From Bacteroidales bacterium M3 (GTDB lineage: Bacteria; Bacteroidota; Bacteroidia; Bacteroidales; Muribaculaceae), in assembly GCA_001689445.1 (NCBI GenBank), contig LUJN01000034.1, positions 1-38,251 on the forward strand: 38,251 bases of DNA. The letters are read 5' to 3'. How positions within the stretch are numbered: the first letter of the stretch is position 1; each line of letters begins with the position of its first letter. The notes beneath the pieces are model-generated. The model made no database searches and was not told the DNA's origin. It saw nothing but the letters and a program-made list of their open reading frames with translations. Made by a program: the position numbers and the translations under genes. Shown in pieces: positions 1-8,122 of the stretch.

Positions 1-39
1 ATTTTGCACTTGCTTGTTGACTCTACAATGCGCTAAATT

Positions 40-71
40 TTTGGCGGTACGCGATTAATTGCGTAATTTTG
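40..71 (+). promoter_or_regulatory. panC promoter
   Basis: TTTG at 40-43, a 20-bp spacer and TAATTTTG at 64-71 match the Bacteroidetes -33/-7 consensus exactly. Transcription should start near 77. This excludes the upstream in-frame TTG at 59 as a start and supports the ATG at 101. Confidence 0.75.
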
Positions 72-100
72 CGGCTGATTTAACATCGTCAACTGCAAAG

Positions 101-949
101 ATGAAAATTATACGTAAAGTCGATGAGTTGCGACGCGCCGTTGCCGACGCCCGCGCTCAAGGCCGCTCGGTTGGACTTGTTCCCACGATGGGGGCACTCC
201 ACGCCGGACACCTGTCGCTTATCGAGCGTGCCCGCGCAGAAAACGACACGGTAGTGGTGAGCGTTTTTGTCAACCCCACCCAGTTTAACAACCCCGACGA
301 CCTGCGCACTTACCCGCGCACCGAGGAGGCCGACTGCGAGAAGCTGACAGCCGCCGGAGTCGATATAGCCTTCATCCCCGCCGTGGAGGAGGTGTACCCC
401 GAGCCAGACACCCGCGTGTTTGACCTCGGCCCTGTAGCGGAGGTGATGGAGGGTGCGATGCGTCCGGGACATTTCAACGGCGTAGCACAGATTGTCAGCA
501 AACTGTTTGCCATCGTCACCCCCGACCGCGCATATTTTGGAGAGAAAGACTTCCAGCAGATAGCCGTCATCAAGCGAATGGTCGAGCTGGAGGGATTCAA
601 GCTGCAGATTGTAGAATGTCCCATCAAACGTCATGACGACGGCCTGGCGATGAGCAGCCGCAATGTGCGGCTCACATCCGAGCAGCGTGCCAAGGCTCCG
701 AATATAGCCCGCATCCTGCGTGAGAGCCTCGACTATGCGGCAAGCCACACTGTCGGCGAGACCAAGCGGCATGTCATCGACAATATCAACGCCATCGACG
801 GCATGGAGGTGGAGTATTACGAGATTGTGGACGCACTGACAATGCAGCCTGTCGCCGACTGGAGCGACGCCCCGCAGGCCGTGGGCTGTGTGACGGTCTA
901 CATGGGCGATGTGCGACTCATCGACAATATAAAATATAAGGCACGATGA
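101..949 (+). CDS. panC: Pantothenate synthetase (PanC)
   Basis: It condenses pantoate and beta-alanine using ATP, via pantoyl-adenylate, in the last step of cytosolic pantothenate (vitamin B5/CoA) synthesis. The nucleotidyltransferase HIGH-type motif is seen as PTMGALHAGH (residues 28-37), and the second ATP-binding motif MSSRN is at about 184-188. At 282 residues it has the usual family length. The ATG at 101 was chosen because the promoter lies at 40-71 and an in-frame TTG at 59 would precede the transcription start. The stop overlaps the tandem ATGATG start of panD, so translation is probably coupled and the two genes supply consecutive steps. Confidence 0.97.
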   Translation: MKIIRKVDELRRAVADARAQGRSVGLVPTMGALHAGHLSLIERARAENDTVVVSVFVNPTQFNNPDDLRTYPRTEEADCEKLTAAGVDIAFIPAVEEVYPEPDTRVFDLGPVAEVMEGAMRPGHFNGVAQIVSKLFAIVTPDRAYFGEKDFQQIAVIKRMVELEGFKLQIVECPIKRHDDGLAMSSRNVRLTSEQRAKAPNIARILRESLDYAASHTVGETKRHVIDNINAIDGMEVEYYEIVDALTMQPVADWSDAPQAVGCVTVYMGDVRLIDNIKYKAR

Positions 950-1317
950 TGCAGATAGAGGTCGTAAAGTCTAAAATACACCGCGTCACCGTCACCGAGG
1001 CGTGCCTTGACTACATCGGCTCGATAACCATCGACGAGGACCTGATGGACGCGGCCAACATAATAGCCGGCGAGCGCGTGTATATCGTCAACAACAACAA
1101 CGGAGAGCGGTTTGACACATACGTCATCAAGGGCAAGCGAGGCTCGGGCGTGATATGCCTCAACGGCGCGGCAGCACGTAAAGTGCAGCGCGGCGACATC
1201 GTCATCATCATGAGTTATGCCATGATGCCGTTTGAAGAGGCCAAGGAGTTCAAGCCCTGGGTCATATTCCCCGACACCGCGACCAATCGCCTCGTCACTC
1301 CCACAAAGGGAAAGTAA
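949..1317 (+). CDS. panD: Aspartate 1-decarboxylase proenzyme (PanD)
   Basis: It decarboxylates L-aspartate to beta-alanine, the second substrate of PanC. The enzyme is a pyruvoyl-dependent proenzyme that cleaves itself between Gly24 and Ser25. Two Met codons stand in tandem (946 and 949). Starting at 949 puts the YIGS cleavage site at exactly Gly24-Ser25 and aligns Lys9, His11, Arg54, Tyr58 and Asn72 with the positions known from the E. coli enzyme, so this start is preferred. It is 122 residues long, normal for the family. The start overlaps the panC stop, forming a two-gene panCD operon. Confidence 0.96.
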   Translation: MQIEVVKSKIHRVTVTEACLDYIGSITIDEDLMDAANIIAGERVYIVNNNNGERFDTYVIKGKRGSGVICLNGAAARKVQRGDIVIIMSYAMMPFEEAKEFKPWVIFPDTATNRLVTPTKGK

Positions 1318-1343
1318 CACCGTATAAATACCATACCCAAGAT

Positions 1344-2672
1344 ATGTTTGAAAATCTAAGCGAGAGACTTGAACGCAGCTTCAAAATCCTTAAAGGTCAA
1401 GGCAAAATCACGGAAATCAACGTTGCCGACACCCTCAAGGATGTGCGCCGCGCGCTCATCGAGGCCGATGTCAACTATAAGGTGGCAAAGCAGTTTACCG
1501 ACACCGTAAAGGCCAAGGCACTCGGACAGAATGTAATCAACGCCATCAAGCCACAGGAACTGATGGTGAAAATCGTGCATGACGAGCTGTCGACCCTCAT
1601 GGGAGGCGATACGGCCAAGCTCAACCTGTCGGGCAACCCTACCGTCATCCTCATGTCGGGACTGCAAGGCTCGGGTAAGACAACCCTGTCGGGCAAGCTC
1701 GCCCGCAAGCTCAAGAGCGAGCAGGGGCGCCGCCCGCTTCTCGTGGCATGTGACGTCTACCGTCCCGCCGCCATCGAGCAGCTGAAAGTGCTCGGCGAGC
1801 AGATAGAGGTGCCTGTCTACAGCGAGCCTGAAAGCAAGAATCCTGTCGCCATCGCCGAAAACGCCATACGCCATGCCAAGGCCAACCATCTCGACCTCGT
1901 GATTGTCGACACCGCCGGCCGTCTTGCCGTCGATGAGCAGATGATGAACGAGATTGAGGCCATCAAAAAGGCCATCAAGCCACAGGAGACCCTGTTTGTC
2001 GTCGACTCGATGACAGGTCAGGATGCAGTGAACACCGCCAAGGAGTTCAACGACCGTCTTGACTTTGACGGCGTGGTGCTCACCAAACTTGACGGTGACA
2101 CACGCGGTGGCGCGGCCCTGTCGATACGCACGGTGGTCGACAAGCCTATCAAGTTTGTCGGTACAGGCGAGAAGCTCGATGCCCTCGACCTTTTCCACCC
2201 CTCCCGTATGGCCGACCGTATACTCGGCATGGGCGACATCGTGTCGCTCGTCGAGAAGGCCCAGCAGCAGTTTGACGAGAAAGAGGCCCGCGAACTTCAG
2301 CGCAAGATTGCCAAAAACCAGTTCAACTTCAACGATTTTCTCAACCAGATACAGCAAATCAAGAAGATGGGCAACATCAAGGACCTCGCGTCCATGATAC
2401 CCGGCGTAGGCAAGGCCATCAAGGACCTCGACATCGACGACAACGCCTTTAAGGGCATCGAGGCGATAATCCGCTCAATGACCGAGAAAGAGCGAGTCAA
2501 CCCCGAGATAATCAACGGTAGCCGACGTCAACGCATCGCAAAAGGTTCGGGCACATCCATCCAGGAGGTCAACCGGTTGCTGAAGCAGTTTGAGGAGACC
2601 CGCAAGATGATGAAGATGGCCACCACTATGAAAAATCCGATGAAGATGATGCGTGGTATGCGCCGTCGCTAA
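1344..2672 (+). CDS. ffh: Signal recognition particle protein Ffh (SRP54)
   Basis: This SRP GTPase binds 4.5S RNA and the signal sequences of nascent membrane proteins and delivers them to FtsY. An N-terminal helical N domain is followed by the G domain: P-loop GLQGSGKTT (106-114), DTAGR (189-193) and TKLDGD (247-252). The C-terminal M domain (about 300-442) ends in a Met/Lys/Arg-rich tail that binds signal peptide and RNA. At 442 residues it is the normal length. The gene starts 26 bp after panD on the same strand and probably shares its transcript. Confidence 0.97.
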   Translation: MFENLSERLERSFKILKGQGKITEINVADTLKDVRRALIEADVNYKVAKQFTDTVKAKALGQNVINAIKPQELMVKIVHDELSTLMGGDTAKLNLSGNPTVILMSGLQGSGKTTLSGKLARKLKSEQGRRPLLVACDVYRPAAIEQLKVLGEQIEVPVYSEPESKNPVAIAENAIRHAKANHLDLVIVDTAGRLAVDEQMMNEIEAIKKAIKPQETLFVVDSMTGQDAVNTAKEFNDRLDFDGVVLTKLDGDTRGGAALSIRTVVDKPIKFVGTGEKLDALDLFHPSRMADRILGMGDIVSLVEKAQQQFDEKEARELQRKIAKNQFNFNDFLNQIQQIKKMGNIKDLASMIPGVGKAIKDLDIDDNAFKGIEAIIRSMTEKERVNPEIINGSRRQRIAKGSGTSIQEVNRLLKQFEETRKMMKMATTMKNPMKMMRGMRRR

Positions 2673-2698
2673 ACAATAACCAATAAACCCTGACCAAA

Positions 2699-3580
2699 AT
2701 GGAACTTATAGACGGCAAGAAAGTAGCCGATGACATAAAAAATGAGATAGCCGCCACCGTCGAGCAGATGGTGGCCGACGGCAAGAAACGCCCTCACCTC
2801 GCCGCGATACTCGTCGGACATGACGGCGGCAGCGAGACCTACGTGGCCCATAAGGTGAAAGCCTGCGAGCAGTGCGGGTTCAAGTCGACTCTCATCCGCT
2901 TTGAGGACGACGTGACCGAGGAGGAACTGCTGAAGACCATCGACAAGCTCAATAATGACGCTGATGTCGACGGGTTTATCGTGCAACTCCCCCTCCCGCG
3001 CCACATCTCCGAGCAGAAAGTAATCGAGGCCATCGACTACCGCAAGGATGTCGACGGATTCCACCCCATCAACGTAGGACGCATGTCTATCGGCCTCCCA
3101 TGCTACGTGTCAGCGACCCCTGCCGGCATCATGGAGTTGCTTGCCCGCTACAACGTACCCACCAAGGGCGCCCGCTGCGTGGTCCTTGGGCGCAGCAACA
3201 TAGTCGGCAAGCCCGTCGCCACGCTGATGATGCAGAAAGCCAACCCCGGCGACGCGACAGTCACCGTGTGCCACAGCGCGACACGCGATATCAAGGAGAT
3301 ATGCCGTGAAGCTGATATCATAATCGCCGCTCTCGGCCGTCCCGGTTTCGTCACCGAGGATATGGTGAAACCCGGCGCAGCCATCATCGACGTGGGGACA
3401 ACCCGCGTACCCGATGCCTCGCGCAAGAGCGGTTTCCGTCTCCGTGGAGATGTCGACTTTGACAACGTTGCCCCAAAGTGCTCGTTTATCACCCCCGTTC
3501 CGGGCGGCGTCGGCCCCATGACCATCTGCTCCCTCATGAAGAACACCCTTCTCGCGGCACAACACGAGATTTATCAATAG
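2699..3580 (+). CDS. folD: Methylenetetrahydrofolate dehydrogenase / methenyl-THF cyclohydrolase (FolD)
   Basis: This bifunctional cytosolic enzyme interconverts 5,10-methylene-THF, methenyl-THF and 10-formyl-THF using NADP. Seen: the catalytic Tyr48-x3-Lys52 in YVAHK, the DVDGFHP segment, the nucleotide-binding GRSNIVGKP loop, and PGGVGPMT near the C terminus (268-275). The family's usual PCTP motif reads SATP here, with TP retained. It has 293 residues, typical length. It starts 26 bp after ffh, and the order ffh-folD suggests a housekeeping transcript running from panC. Confidence 0.97.
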   Translation: MELIDGKKVADDIKNEIAATVEQMVADGKKRPHLAAILVGHDGGSETYVAHKVKACEQCGFKSTLIRFEDDVTEEELLKTIDKLNNDADVDGFIVQLPLPRHISEQKVIEAIDYRKDVDGFHPINVGRMSIGLPCYVSATPAGIMELLARYNVPTKGARCVVLGRSNIVGKPVATLMMQKANPGDATVTVCHSATRDIKEICREADIIIAALGRPGFVTEDMVKPGAAIIDVGTTRVPDASRKSGFRLRGDVDFDNVAPKCSFITPVPGGVGPMTICSLMKNTLLAAQHEIYQ

Positions 3581-3599
3581 CCATAACCCCCGCCCTCCC

Positions 3600-4709
3600 A
3601 TGACGCTTCTCTCCGCATTGCTATTCTCGCTCATGAGCCTCATCATGGGCACGTCACAGGAGGCCGACATACTGTTTGCAGGGGACGCCATGCAACACCA
3701 GGGACAGCTCGACGCCGCGCGTCGGGCTGTCGGCGTGTATGACTACACGGGCTGCTTCGATGCCGTCGAGCCTTATATCAAGCAGGCCGACTATGCCGTC
3801 GTCAACCTTGAGACCCCGCTCGGCTACCGCAACTTCAGCGGCTACCCCTGCTTCAATGCCCCGATAGCATATGCCAAGGCGTTGAAAGATGCTGGGTTTG
3901 ACCTAATGCTGACAGCCAACAACCATTGCCTCGACCGCCGAGACGCGGGCGTGATCAACACAGTGACGCTGCTCGACAGTATCGGCATGCCCCATCTGGG
4001 CACCTACTGTAACGCAGCCGAGCGTCGCGACCGGTTGCCGCTCATAGTCGACATCAACGGCTTCCGCACAGCCTTTCTAAACTACACCTACGGCACAAAC
4101 GGCATCACTATCCAACGCGACATCGTGGTCGACTACATCGACCGCGACCTTATGGCGCGTGATGTGGCGGCTGCACGCCAAGCCGGCGCGGAAATCATAG
4201 CCGCGTGCATCCATTGGGGCAATGAGTACCAGCTCCTCCCCCACTCCTCACAGACACGGCTCGCCGAATACCTCACCGGCCTTGGCGTAGACCTCATCAT
4301 CGGCAGCCATCCTCATGTCATACAGCCGATGGAGATGCGCCACAGCGAGCGTCACGACAAGGACGTGCTGGTGGTCTACTCGCTCGGCAATTTCATCTCC
4401 AACATGAAGACACGCGACACACGCGGCGGCGCGATGGTCAAAGTGACGCTCTACCGCGACTCGCTCGGCACAGCCCGCGTCAAGGCCCCATCCTATCGCC
4501 TCGTCTTCACCATCCCCCCGACCGGCCGCCACTCCAACTACCGTCTCCTCCCCGCCGAATCAGTCTCCGACACCACCCACGCCATCCCGGCACTCTGGCA
4601 ATCACGCTGCGCCGACTTCACCCGCGCCGCCCAGTCCATCTTCACCCGCCACAACCGCAACGTCCCCCGCGACACCACCCTCCTGTATAATCCTATTCCC
4701 GCTATCTAA
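3600..4709 (+). CDS. CapA/PgsA-like metallophosphatase-fold protein
   Basis: It belongs to the CapA family (poly-gamma-glutamate capsule biosynthesis, calcineurin-like phosphoesterase fold). Metal-site motifs are visible in order: AGD (27-29), NLETPLG (69-75), ANNH (106-109), IHWGNEY (about 204-210), GSHPH (235-239) and SLGNF (261-265). The first 20 residues are hydrophobic and may act as a signal peptide or anchor, but lack a basic n-region. No capB or capC homologues are nearby, so a role in poly-gamma-glutamate is not supported; solitary CapA proteins are common in Bacteroidales and their substrate is unknown. It starts 19 bp after folD and ends 23 bp before the putative invertible segment. 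Confidence 0.85.
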   Translation: MTLLSALLFSLMSLIMGTSQEADILFAGDAMQHQGQLDAARRAVGVYDYTGCFDAVEPYIKQADYAVVNLETPLGYRNFSGYPCFNAPIAYAKALKDAGFDLMLTANNHCLDRRDAGVINTVTLLDSIGMPHLGTYCNAAERRDRLPLIVDINGFRTAFLNYTYGTNGITIQRDIVVDYIDRDLMARDVAAARQAGAEIIAACIHWGNEYQLLPHSSQTRLAEYLTGLGVDLIIGSHPHVIQPMEMRHSERHDKDVLVVYSLGNFISNMKTRDTRGGAMVKVTLYRDSLGTARVKAPSYRLVFTIPPTGRHSNYRLLPAESVSDTTHAIPALWQSRCADFTRAAQSIFTRHNRNVPRDTTLLYNPIPAI

Positions 4710-4732
4710 ATAGCCGGTTCATATCTATTACG

Positions 4733-4757
4733 GTGCATCTCTCCCATAGAGATACAC
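4733..4757 (+). repeat. Left inverted site of a putative invertible promoter (IRL)
   Basis: This is a dyad: 10-bp arms (4733-4742 and 4748-4757, one mismatch) around an asymmetric 5-bp core CCCAT. Positions 4737-4756 are the exact reverse complement of 4941-4960. The core is in opposite orientation to that of the right site, which is the geometry that makes site-specific recombination invert the DNA between. Confidence 0.7.
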
Positions 4758-4901
4758 CATGACAAACAGCATTATATCCATATCATCGTATTCAATTGGT
4801 ATGCACCAACATACAGTCGGTTCTATTTTTATTTGTTTATTTTACGGTTTACGTCATAAAACTATTGAACAACATAAACAATCAAGGTCTAAGCCTAATC
4901 A

Positions 4902-4933
4902 TTTCATAAATAGGCCTATTTTTATTACTTTTG
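4902..4933 (+). promoter_or_regulatory. Promoter inside the invertible segment
   Basis: TACTTTTG at 4926-4933 fits TAnnTTTG. TTTC at 4902-4905, one base off TTTG, lies 20 bp upstream. The predicted start site is near 4940, at the inner edge of the right inverted site, about 40 nt before the ATG at 4982. Confidence 0.6.
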
Positions 4934-4939
4934 TGAAAA

Positions 4940-4964
4940 ATGTATCTCTATGGGAGAGATACAT
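4940..4964 (+). repeat. Right inverted site of a putative invertible promoter (IRR)
   Basis: This is a perfect dyad: 10-bp arms (ATGTATCTCT and its complement) around the asymmetric core ATGGG at 4950-4954. Its 20-bp centre (4941-4960) is the exact reverse complement of 4737-4756. Arm and spacer lengths resemble recombinase crossover sites. A regulator-binding site or hairpin is the alternative reading. Confidence 0.7.
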
Positions 4965-4981
4965 CATAACCAACAACAATT

Positions 4982-6661
4982 ATGACTCTCAATTGCCAAC
5001 GAGCCAATCGCTATCTCATTATTATTTCATTCCTTATCACCGGAATAGCATTCTTTTTACGTAGCCATTACCACGAACCCATAAGCGATGATCTCCTATA
5101 TTCGTTTATTCTTGATGAACATCCACTTGGTGATAACCAGTATGTAGACAAAATAGAGACGATCGGAGATGCCATACAATCGCAAAAACTACAGTATTTC
5201 CACTCCAACGGTAGGACACTAATACATGTAGTTGTACAGATGTTTGCAGGCCCCTGGGGCAAACTGGCATTTGACATATTCAATACTTGTGTGTTTTTAC
5301 TGACCATTGTGTTATTTGGGAAACTGACTTTGACCCATATTGAAAAAAAGAGCGCACTAATTTGGACGGGGATTATAACAACATTCTTGTATTTGTTTCA
5401 AGACAATTCCACCTTGTTCTACTCCGTTGCCGGAAGCCTTAATTACTTGTTTCCAATGTTAATCGCATTAGGGTTTATGTTGGCATTCAACCTATTAACC
5501 TCAACATCGCGAATCAATCAGTGGATTATACCTTTAATTATAATTTTAGGCTTAATAACCGGATGGAGCCAAGAATGTTTTTCGCTACCACTCTCCGGAG
5601 CTATTTTCATCTATATTCTGCTAAATTATCGTCGAGTGCCGGTTCATGCCATTGTGATATCGATTTCTTTATTTTTAGGCACAGCTATTCTTGTATTTGC
5701 CCCAGGCAACTTCCTACGCGCAGCCTCGCGTCCCTCATTGACCAACACTCTTATAAATGCAGCCAACCTGTTTCTGGGAACAAAATTGTTTTGGCTCGCT
5801 ATAATAGCCATGGTAACTTTGCGGATAAAAGGCATATCCACTTTCAAGGCGTTTTGCCAAGACAATAAAATCTATCTCTACTGTTGGATTATAGCATCCC
5901 TATTCGGATGTGTAGCAAACACGTTACCACAATCCTTCAGCGGTATCGCCTTCTTTTCGGCAATAATTATCTTCAGAGCCATAAAACATATATGGGCAGG
6001 AGACTTTATGAAGTACCGCTCATTATTGGCAGCTTTCATAATTTTACTATTGGTCACGTATCATCAGTCAATAATTGTTACCGAAGCAAAAAAGATGCAA
6101 CTATTTAACCGTGAGTTTACCCAACGACTTATATCTACCCCGCACAACGAACCTATCGAAGACCGCGATATCTCTGTATCATGGAGTGCTAAGCCTTATG
6201 TATATAAGTGGACCGATTCATCTGTTCTCAAATGGACAATATTTACATTACGCGCTTTTTATATCGAAAATATCACATACGCGGAAAGCTGTAAATCACC
6301 TTTCAAGTTCTTGAAGCCGAAAGACTACAGCGCATACATGTCTGATTCCGACTTCTTCACTGACACAAATAAACTTCCTGGCGACAATCCCATATATGTA
6401 GGCGAAAAATATCTTTGGGTGAGAGACTTATCTATTACTCAAGATAAAAGATATGAAGCTCAGCTTTATCCTATATCCCCAAATGATGCAGATCACCCTC
6501 TATTGAAAATCAAATTCCTGTTTTTCAAAAATTCTTATCCAAACAAACAAACATTTTCCATGTCAGACTCGGCATCAATTGTAAATAAGGATGGAATCCT
6601 CGGTATCCCATCTCCTTTCGGGCTTAGAAAAGTAAAGAGTGTATCGGTCATCCATGAGTGA
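4982..6661 (+). CDS. Polytopic membrane protein, DUF6056/GT-C-like
   Basis: The 559-residue protein has about ten hydrophobic segments in its first 380 residues and a soluble C-terminal domain (about 385-559). After the first membrane segment (about 11-27) comes ISDDLLYSF with Asp36-Asp37, then SNGR (75-78). An acidic pair in the first outer loop is typical of GT-C glycosyltransferases, and the DD...NGR pattern resembles DUF6056 proteins. I infer a surface-glycan role, but the substrate is unknown. The gene is clearly AT-richer than its neighbours and sits alone between capA and tRNA-His, suggesting transfer. Its promoter lies in the putative invertible segment, so expression is probably phase-variable. 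Confidence 0.75.
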   Translation: MTLNCQRANRYLIIISFLITGIAFFLRSHYHEPISDDLLYSFILDEHPLGDNQYVDKIETIGDAIQSQKLQYFHSNGRTLIHVVVQMFAGPWGKLAFDIFNTCVFLLTIVLFGKLTLTHIEKKSALIWTGIITTFLYLFQDNSTLFYSVAGSLNYLFPMLIALGFMLAFNLLTSTSRINQWIIPLIIILGLITGWSQECFSLPLSGAIFIYILLNYRRVPVHAIVISISLFLGTAILVFAPGNFLRAASRPSLTNTLINAANLFLGTKLFWLAIIAMVTLRIKGISTFKAFCQDNKIYLYCWIIASLFGCVANTLPQSFSGIAFFSAIIIFRAIKHIWAGDFMKYRSLLAAFIILLLVTYHQSIIVTEAKKMQLFNREFTQRLISTPHNEPIEDRDISVSWSAKPYVYKWTDSSVLKWTIFTLRAFYIENITYAESCKSPFKFLKPKDYSAYMSDSDFFTDTNKLPGDNPIYVGEKYLWVRDLSITQDKRYEAQLYPISPNDADHPLLKIKFLFFKNSYPNKQTFSMSDSASIVNKDGILGIPSPFGLRKVKSVSVIHE

Positions 6662-6740
6662 AGTCCACTCATGGAATCGGACGTATTTTTTCAAAAACGG
6701 CATCTAACAACATTTTCACGCAAAAAAATGCGGTTGGGTA

Positions 6741-6770
6741 TTGCCAATTCAAAAAATAGTCGTACCTTTG
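6741..6770 (+). promoter_or_regulatory. tRNA-His promoter
   Basis: TTG at 6741-6743, a 19-bp spacer and TACCTTTG at 6763-6770 give a strong Bacteroidetes promoter 12 bp upstream of the tRNA. Confidence 0.75.
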
Positions 6771-6782
6771 CATCATCAAAAT

Positions 6783-6857
<75 letters not shown>

Positions 6858-6861
6858 CCCC

Positions 6862-6896
6862 AAGGAAGTCTGCTGAAAAAGCGGACTTCCTTTTTT
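6862..6896 (+). terminator. Rho-independent terminator after tRNA-His
   Basis: AAGGAAGTC pairs with GACTTCCTT, extended by TGC/GCG, around an A-rich loop, and six T follow. It separates tRNA-His from the thi operon. Confidence 0.9.
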
Positions 6897-6928
6897 ACAT
6901 GCCTTAATGCCAATTACCTCTCGAAAAG

Positions 6929-6960
6929 GTTGGATTATCCATTGCGATTGCTTACCTTTG
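6929..6960 (+). promoter_or_regulatory. thi operon promoter
   Basis: GTTG at 6929-6932, a 20-bp spacer and TACCTTTG at 6953-6960 place the start site at about 6967, just before the riboswitch. Confidence 0.75.
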
Positions 6961-6968
6961 CTGCATAG

Positions 6969-7046
6969 ACAAAGGGGTGCACTTCATGGAAGGCGCTGAG
7001 ATTATACCCTTGAACCTGACGCGGGTAATGCCGCCGGAGGGATTGT
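6969..7046 (+). promoter_or_regulatory. TPP riboswitch (THI element)
   Basis: Conserved THI-box blocks appear in order: GGGGTGC, GCTGAGA, ACCC, AACCTGA, GGGTAATGCCG, then GGAGGGA. ACAA at 6969-6972 and TTGT at 7043-7046 can close P1. It binds thiamine pyrophosphate and should shut off the thi genes when TPP is plentiful. The 64-nt stretch before thiD contains TGTCT/AGACA, able to form a stem just before the thiD ATG, a possible expression platform. Confidence 0.95.
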
Positions 7047-7110
7047 TGACCTCATTGATTTTCATATATGCCGCCCCTGTTGTCTGTTATATCATTAAAT
7101 TTAGACAGGC

Positions 7111-7941
7111 ATGAGACATTACGCGACAATGCTATCCGTTGCAGGTTCCGACTGCTCGGGCGGTGCAGGCATACAGGCCGACATAAAGACAGCCTCGGCT
7201 CTCGGCGTCTATGCCATGACGGCGATAACTGCCATCACCGTGCAAAACACTCTCGGTGTCACTGACGTGCAGGGCATACGTCCCGATATAGTGGCCGGGC
7301 AGATTGACGCGGTATTTGCCGACATCCCCCCTATGGCGGTGAAAACCGGGATGCTCTTTTCGTCAGACATCGTGGCGGCAACTGCAAAAGCTCTCGCCGC
7401 CAACCATACGACAAACATTGTCTTAGACCCCGTGATGGTCTCAACCTCCGGCTCCCAGCTAATCTCGGATGACGCAATCGCTACGATGGTCGAGCTGTTG
7501 TTTCCTATCGCCACCATAGTCACCCCCAACTACGCCGAGGCATGCCGCCTGACGGGCGAGACCGACCCGATGCGCCAAGCAGCCGCGTTCCACAGTATGG
7601 GAGTAAAATCGGTATTACTAAAGGGAGGCGATACGCCTAACAAAGACCATTCACGTAAGACCGACTTTCTATCTATCGACAACGGACAGCTCATCCCTTT
7701 GGACGCCCCTGCAATCATGACACACAACACCCATGGCACAGGCTGCACGCTGTCAAGCGCCATAGCGTCATACCTCGCGCTCGGACACGACCTTGAAGCG
7801 GCAGTTCACCTTGCCAAAAAATATATCACCTCGGCCCTGCGCCATGGCGCGGAAATCGCCTGCGGCCACGGACATGGTCCTGTAAACCATCTGTTCAATC
7901 CCCATAACCTATATATCTATGATGACAGTCAAGCTAAATGA
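7111..7941 (+). CDS. thiD: Hydroxymethylpyrimidine/phosphomethylpyrimidine kinase (ThiD)
   Basis: It phosphorylates HMP and then HMP-P to HMP-PP, the pyrimidine half of thiamine. It is a ribokinase-fold enzyme: the N-terminal substrate motif AGSDCSGGAGIQAD is at 11-24 and the phosphoryl-transfer motif HGTGCT at 208-213 has the catalytic Cys212. The 276-residue length is normal. It is the first gene behind the TPP riboswitch and overlaps the following thiS by 20-23 bp, so translation is probably coupled. Confidence 0.95.
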   Translation: MRHYATMLSVAGSDCSGGAGIQADIKTASALGVYAMTAITAITVQNTLGVTDVQGIRPDIVAGQIDAVFADIPPMAVKTGMLFSSDIVAATAKALAANHTTNIVLDPVMVSTSGSQLISDDAIATMVELLFPIATIVTPNYAEACRLTGETDPMRQAAAFHSMGVKSVLLKGGDTPNKDHSRKTDFLSIDNGQLIPLDAPAIMTHNTHGTGCTLSSAIASYLALGHDLEAAVHLAKKYITSALRHGAEIACGHGHGPVNHLFNPHNLYIYDDSQAK

Positions 7942-8122
7942 CACGGAGATTGAGCTGCCCGACGGCAGTTCGCTCCACGAAGCCCTCGTCAGTGCCAATG
8001 TGTCGCTGACGGGCATAGCCACAGCCGTAAACGGCACGGTAATCCCCGCGTCACAACGCGACAGCCACAAGCTCTCCAACGGAGATTCAATCCTTATAAT
8101 CAAAGCCTTCTATGGCGGATAG
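7922..8122 (+). CDS. thiS: Sulfur carrier protein ThiS
   Basis: This is a 66-residue ubiquitin-like protein ending in Gly-Gly. Its C terminus is normally adenylated by ThiF and converted to a thiocarboxylate that donates sulfur to ThiG. Seen are the beta-grasp pattern (MTVKLNDTEIELPDG start, ATAVNG, LSNGDSILI) and the terminal YGG. Two tandem ATG codons (7919, 7922) are possible starts. The gene overlaps thiD upstream and the TenI-like gene downstream (start at 8112). Confidence 0.93.
   Translation: MTVKLNDTEIELPDGSSLHEALVSANVSLTGIATAVNGTVIPASQRDSHKLSNGDSILIIKAFYGG

Larger units (their letters stand above)
4733..4964. other. Putative phase-variable invertible promoter segment
   Basis: Two dyad-symmetric sites in inverse orientation enclose about 180 bp of AT-rich DNA. 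That DNA holds no convincing gene but has a good Bacteroidetes promoter (4902-4933) ending 6 bp before the right site and pointing at the membrane protein gene at 4982. This matches the layout of known invertible capsule promoters in Bacteroides. In the orientation seen here the promoter faces the gene (ON); inversion would turn it toward capA (OFF). No recombinase gene lies in the window, so one would act in trans. Inference from architecture; no inversion is observed. Confidence 0.65.

Noticed and set aside
1356..2357. Long antisense frame (333 residues) opposite ffh
   Set aside because: Antisense shadow of a clear GTPase gene; composition mirrors the GC-rich codons and no promoter precedes it. 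The same applies to other long antisense frames, for example opposite panC, thiH and uup.
4733..4757. IRL read as the capA transcription terminator
   Set aside because: It can fold as a hairpin, but no T-run follows and its exact inverted counterpart with an oppositely oriented core lies at a promoter edge, which a terminator does not explain. Not fully excluded.
4759..5064. 101-residue open frame spanning the invertible region and the start of the next gene
   Set aside because: It crosses the promoter and the right inverted site and overlaps the membrane protein start in another frame, with low-complexity content and no family features.
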